Shown piece after piece: positions 61,124-64,000 of a DNA stretch of 64,000 nucleotides. Source of the DNA: Cellvibrionaceae bacterium 1162T.S.0a.05 (lineage in GTDB: Bacteria > Pseudomonadota > Gammaproteobacteria > Pseudomonadales > Cellvibrionaceae); assembly GCA_000964245.1 (NCBI GenBank), contig LANB01000001.1:971501-1035500 (forward strand). The letters run 5' to 3'. The position numbers and the translations under genes are program-made. Positions within the stretch are counted from its first letter, which is position 1; each line of letters begins with the position of its first letter. The notes below the pieces were generated by a model that saw only the letters and a list, made by a program, of their open reading frames with translations, ran no database searches and was not told the DNA's origin.

Positions 61124-62914
61124 TTAAAACCCTGCCTCAGATAAATTCATCATACACTCAGCGGAAGTTTCTACTCGCTGCTGCAGGCAACTAACCTGCG
61201 GAAGCAACCAGCCAAAATAGAAATCGGCACTCGCTTGCTTACCTTCCACAAAAGCGGGGGAAAATTCCCCTTTAACCTCCTGGCTCTGCGCTTCCACCGC
61301 CATACGCGCCCACATAAATGCATAAGCAACGTAGCCGAACAAATGTAAATAGTCGACGGCGACCGCCCCGGCATTATGCGGGTTTTCCTTTGCATTCGCG
61401 ACGACTTTCTCGGTTGAACTTTTTAATACCTGCAAGGCCTCGCTCAAGGGCTTAATGTATTTATCGTGTTGCTCGCCTTTCTGTGCCTCAATCCAGGTTT
61501 GCACCTCCTGATAGAACACCGAAAATAATTTTCCTTCGCAAGCTACCGTTTTACGGCCAATCAAATCCAGAGCCTGAACACCATTGGTACCTTCGTAAAT
61601 TTGTGTAATGCGTACATCACGCACATGCTGTTCCTGCCCCCATTCACTGATATAGCCATGACCACCGAAAATTTGCTGTCCGTGAATGGTTGCATCCAAT
61701 GACATATCCGTGATGAAGGCTTTTGCAATCGGGGTTAACAACGCAACCAGAGCCTCGGCTTGCTCCCTGCGTTTCGCATCGCCACTGAATTTAGCAATAT
61801 CCAGGAATTGCGCCACGTATAAATAAAATGCACGCCCGGCTTCGTTGAGCGCTTTCATACTTAAAAGCATGCGACGAATATCCGCATGCACTATCAAAGG
61901 GTCGGCGGCACTGTCTTTGGCAACCGCTCCGCTCGCGCTGCGGCCTTGTAAACGTTCCCGCGCATAACGCAAGGCACTTTGGTAGGAGGCTTCTGCAACA
62001 CCAATACCTTCAATACCCACGAGTAGCCGTTCGTAATTCATCATGGTAAACATTGCGGCGAGGCCTTTGTTGACCTCACCCACAAGCCACCCTTTGGCCG
62101 CATCAAAGTTCATGACACATGTCGGAGATGCGTGAATCCCCATTTTGTGCTCAATAGAACCGCAAGAAACCTGGTTACGTTCGCCCACCCGACCTTCAGC
62201 ATCGACTAAAAATTTGGGGACCAGAAAAAGGGATATACCACGCGAGCCCGCAGGTGCATCCGGGAGTTTCGCGAGTACAAGGTGAATAATGTTGTCGCTA
62301 CACTGGTGTTCGCCCCAGGTAATAAATATTTTGGTTCCGCTAAGGAGGTAGCTGCCGTCATTCTGAGGTTCGGCTTTGGTGCGGATCAAGCCCAAATCTG
62401 TGCCTGCGTGCGGTTCGGTCAAGTCCATCGCGCCGGACCATTCGCCACTGTACATCTTCGGCAGATAACGCGCCTTTAACTCATCGTTTGCATGCGCGTT
62501 AATGGCAAAGGCCGCACCTGCGGTCAGCATGGGGGCGAGCCCAAACGCCATGCAGGCGCCCTGAACCATTTCTTCGACAGGTGCTATGAGGGTTTTCGGT
62601 AAGCCCATACCACCAAACTCGGGGCTCCCCGCCAAGCCATTCCAGCCTCCTTCGCAGAAAGTCTGATAGGCCTCCTTGAAGCCATCCGGCACCAGCACTT
62701 CGCCCTCGTCCCAGCGACACCCCTGGGCATCCGCACTTTGATTCAGGGGGGCCAATACTTCCTGCGCAATTTTTGCCGCCTCACCAAGAATTGCATTGGC
62801 CATGTCCATATCAACATCACCGGGCTTATCAAGGCTTTGCCAAAAATGTTCAATCTGAAAAACGCGAGAGAGAAGAAAACGGAAATCTTCCAAAGGTGCA
62901 CGATACTCAGCCAT
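61124..62914 (-). CDS. Acyl-CoA dehydrogenase with C-terminal extension (DmdC-like)
   Basis: 596 aa from MAEYRAPLEDFRFLLSRVFQ; AAGGAAAATAAC precedes the ATG at 62914. Residues 40-450 form the FAD-dependent dehydrogenase: MDLTEPHAGTDLGLIRTKAE, then GTKIFITWGEHQ, ISLFLVPKF and QIYEGTNGVQALDLIGRKTV, whose Glu is the catalytic base. A C-terminal helical domain of about 130 residues matches ACAD_C, as in long-chain FadE-like enzymes and DmdC (3-methylmercaptopropionyl-CoA dehydrogenase). The exact acyl substrate cannot be read out. Cotranscribed with DUF3094. Confidence 0.9.
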   Translation of the reverse strand: MAEYRAPLEDFRFLLSRVFQIEHFWQSLDKPGDVDMDMANAILGEAAKIAQEVLAPLNQSADAQGCRWDEGEVLVPDGFKEAYQTFCEGGWNGLAGSPEFGGMGLPKTLIAPVEEMVQGACMAFGLAPMLTAGAAFAINAHANDELKARYLPKMYSGEWSGAMDLTEPHAGTDLGLIRTKAEPQNDGSYLLSGTKIFITWGEHQCSDNIIHLVLAKLPDAPAGSRGISLFLVPKFLVDAEGRVGERNQVSCGSIEHKMGIHASPTCVMNFDAAKGWLVGEVNKGLAAMFTMMNYERLLVGIEGIGVAEASYQSALRYARERLQGRSASGAVAKDSAADPLIVHADIRRMLLSMKALNEAGRAFYLYVAQFLDIAKFSGDAKRREQAEALVALLTPIAKAFITDMSLDATIHGQQIFGGHGYISEWGQEQHVRDVRITQIYEGTNGVQALDLIGRKTVACEGKLFSVFYQEVQTWIEAQKGEQHDKYIKPLSEALQVLKSSTEKVVANAKENPHNAGAVAVDYLHLFGYVAYAFMWARMAVEAQSQEVKGEFSPAFVEGKQASADFYFGWLLPQVSCLQQRVETSAECMMNLSEAGF

Positions 62915-63051
62915 GTTATTTTCCTTCTTGCCGTTGTTTCTTCCTAATATAGCCGATTCGCGCTGCCAGGTTTTCACGCAGGCGCACGAATTTGTGAGCG
63001 TTTTTGAATGAATTCCAATGCAGACCCGCGAAACCGGGCTCGTAAGGGGCT

Positions 63052-63900
63052 CTAGGCGAGCTGGTCGAGAATGGCCCCGGGGTCGTTAGATGAAAGGCTG
63101 GCATTGGCAACAGATTGAATCAGTTTACCGCCGGTGCTTCCGGGCGCAAATGTTGGTAAGGAGGTGATTGTATTGTTGCTGTCTTGCTGAACATTGCGCA
63201 CCTGGTCGAGGGTGCGGCTCGCATTCTCTCCCGAGCGCTCTGACAGTGCTTCCTGCTCCGCGCGCTCTGTTTTTTTACTTTCCTCAGCTTGCACACTTTC
63301 TTCACGAGCAAGTTCACCGAGTTCTTTTCTCGCTTCGGCTTCGAGCGCGGTCGCTTGAGCTGCAACCTGTCGATCTTGTGGTGAGGGTTCGGCAGGTGCC
63401 AGGGCTGCGCGGCGCACCACCTGGGCTTTCTGGATTGTCGCCTCAGGCGTACTCTCCTTGCTGGTAGAAATAGGCACTTCACCACTGACTGCGTAGTTCA
63501 CGCCATCGGGTCCGCGCGTGTACTGGTATGAAGCGGCTCCCGCATATTGGCCGCCAACTGCCATATGCGCTTGCTCGTGCGCACGCACTTCCCGGTCGCG
63601 CGCGGCCAAGTCCGTTACCTGCTCGCGCTCTTCATCAAGCTTCTCCTGCAATTCTTGTTCTTTGCGCTGCTCAACAGGGTTTTCTTCCTTGCTGGCAGCG
63701 CCTTCTTTTTTCTCTGTCGTTTGCTCACTGGAGCGCTTGTCACCCTGTGAGTGGGTATTCTTTTCAGCTTCGTCCAAGGCTTGAAAACGCGTATTGTTCG
63801 CCAGCTCTTCTTCGCGATCACGCCCGGGCACACTGCGGCTGCTCTGAGCTTCTTGCAGAGGTGGAAGGGGGTTAGCGCTAAAATGACTGTTTATTTGCAT
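63052..63900 (-). CDS. SprA-related putative metalloprotease
   Basis: 282 aa, cytoplasmic-looking. A charged, low-complexity N-terminus (residues 1-95) leads to AARDREVRAHEQAHMAVGGQ, then YAGAASYQYTRGPDGVNYAV, SGEVPISTSKE. This is the CJM1_0395/SprA-related family with its HEQAH metal-binding motif. A coiled, Ala/Glu-rich region follows. Activity is not established for the family. It lies 26 bases downstream of a flagellar-rod-like gene that runs off the window. Confidence 0.85.
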   Translation of the reverse strand: MQINSHFSANPLPPLQEAQSSRSVPGRDREEELANNTRFQALDEAEKNTHSQGDKRSSEQTTEKKEGAASKEENPVEQRKEQELQEKLDEEREQVTDLAARDREVRAHEQAHMAVGGQYAGAASYQYTRGPDGVNYAVSGEVPISTSKESTPEATIQKAQVVRRAALAPAEPSPQDRQVAAQATALEAEARKELGELAREESVQAEESKKTERAEQEALSERSGENASRTLDQVRNVQQDSNNTITSLPTFAPGSTGGKLIQSVANASLSSNDPGAILDQLA

Positions 63901-63926
63901 ACGCTGAATTCAGTACCTGGTGAGAA

Positions 63927-64000
63927 TTAGCCCTTGATGTCCAGCAGACTGCCCAGCGTTTGGTCAGCCACTTTTACTACGCTTGCCGATGCAGTAAATA
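63927..64000 (-). CDS. C-terminal end of a flagellar-rod-like protein (partial)
   Basis: The last 23 residues are visible: FTASASVVKVADQTLGSLLD, then IKG and the stop. This resembles the conserved C-terminus of FlgC/FlgG-family rod and hook proteins (V-x-V/T-A-D-x-x-L-G-x-L-L-D). The rest lies outside the window. Same strand as the SprA-like gene, with 26 bases between. Confidence 0.5.
   Translation of the reverse strand, partial: FTASASVVKVADQTLGSLLDIKG

Noticed and set aside
1-64000. Mobile elements, CRISPR arrays, prophage
   Set aside because: No transposase, integrase, tail or repeat-spacer pattern was found in reading the coding regions; the tandem repeats are too short and adjacent to be CRISPR.

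Overview
The window looks like chromosomal DNA from a free-living, polysaccharide-degrading marine or soil gammaproteobacterium of the Cellvibrio/Saccharophagus/Teredinibacter type. The pointers are secreted lipoproteins with long poly-serine linkers after a C-G-G-G-G lipobox region (24323, 48610), a GH11 xylanase with two CBM60-like modules, a GH27 alpha-galactosidase, several periplasmic sugar-modifying proteins, many c-di-GMP enzymes and gammaproteobacterial small families (YebG, DUF3081, DUF3094, SprA-like). The genus cannot be fixed from sequence reading alone. I saw no phage, transposase, integrase or CRISPR array.

Layout. 1-5.5 kb: small secreted proteins, a flavin oxidoreductase, a leucine-rich-repeat lipoprotein, an HTH/membrane-protein pair with twin operators, and SOS-controlled yebG. 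5.5-18.1 kb, almost all on the minus strand: a heme/PKD/lectin protein, then a probable RNA-repair locus read as rtcB, a 119-aa unknown protein, a structured RNA with a full tRNA-like element, and an unusual slipin. These are followed by a 1-kb non-coding gap, GH27, GH11 and a second heme/PKD/lectin protein directly upstream of the xylanase. 18.7-26.8 kb: unknown lipoprotein/TPR pair, a diguanylate cyclase, a DUF1080 protein, poly-Ser lipoprotein and small conserved genes. 27-31.9 kb: a large GH-like lipoprotein and a GMC oxidoreductase with its small Tat-exported subunit.

32-46 kb is signalling-rich: a soluble chemoreceptor, an FeS-type photolyase, an MscS channel, a PAS/GGDEF/EAL protein, an orphan Anbu proteasome-like protease, and a four-gene operon (binding protein, histidine kinase, single-domain receiver, REC-GGDEF-EAL). 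46-64 kb holds housekeeping and envelope genes: glutathionyl-hydroquinone reductase, arfB, a GDSL esterase, a DUF1800/DUF1501 pair, a TPR protein next to a PEP-CTERM vWA protein, an RDD protein, a periplasmic sugar-isomerase-like protein, a GntR regulator, an acyl-CoA dehydrogenase with DUF3094, a SprA-like protein and the end of a flagellar-rod-like gene.

The two themes most worth following are the rtcB/tRNA-like RNA/slipin locus (8314-11675) and the paralogous c-heme/PKD/beta-trefoil proteins, one of which sits in an apparent operon with a xylanase. A third is the scattered set of exported proteins (DUF1080, GMC oxidoreductase plus subunit 3, AP-endonuclease-2-fold isomerase) that would fit oxidative 3-keto-glycoside breakdown in the periplasm.
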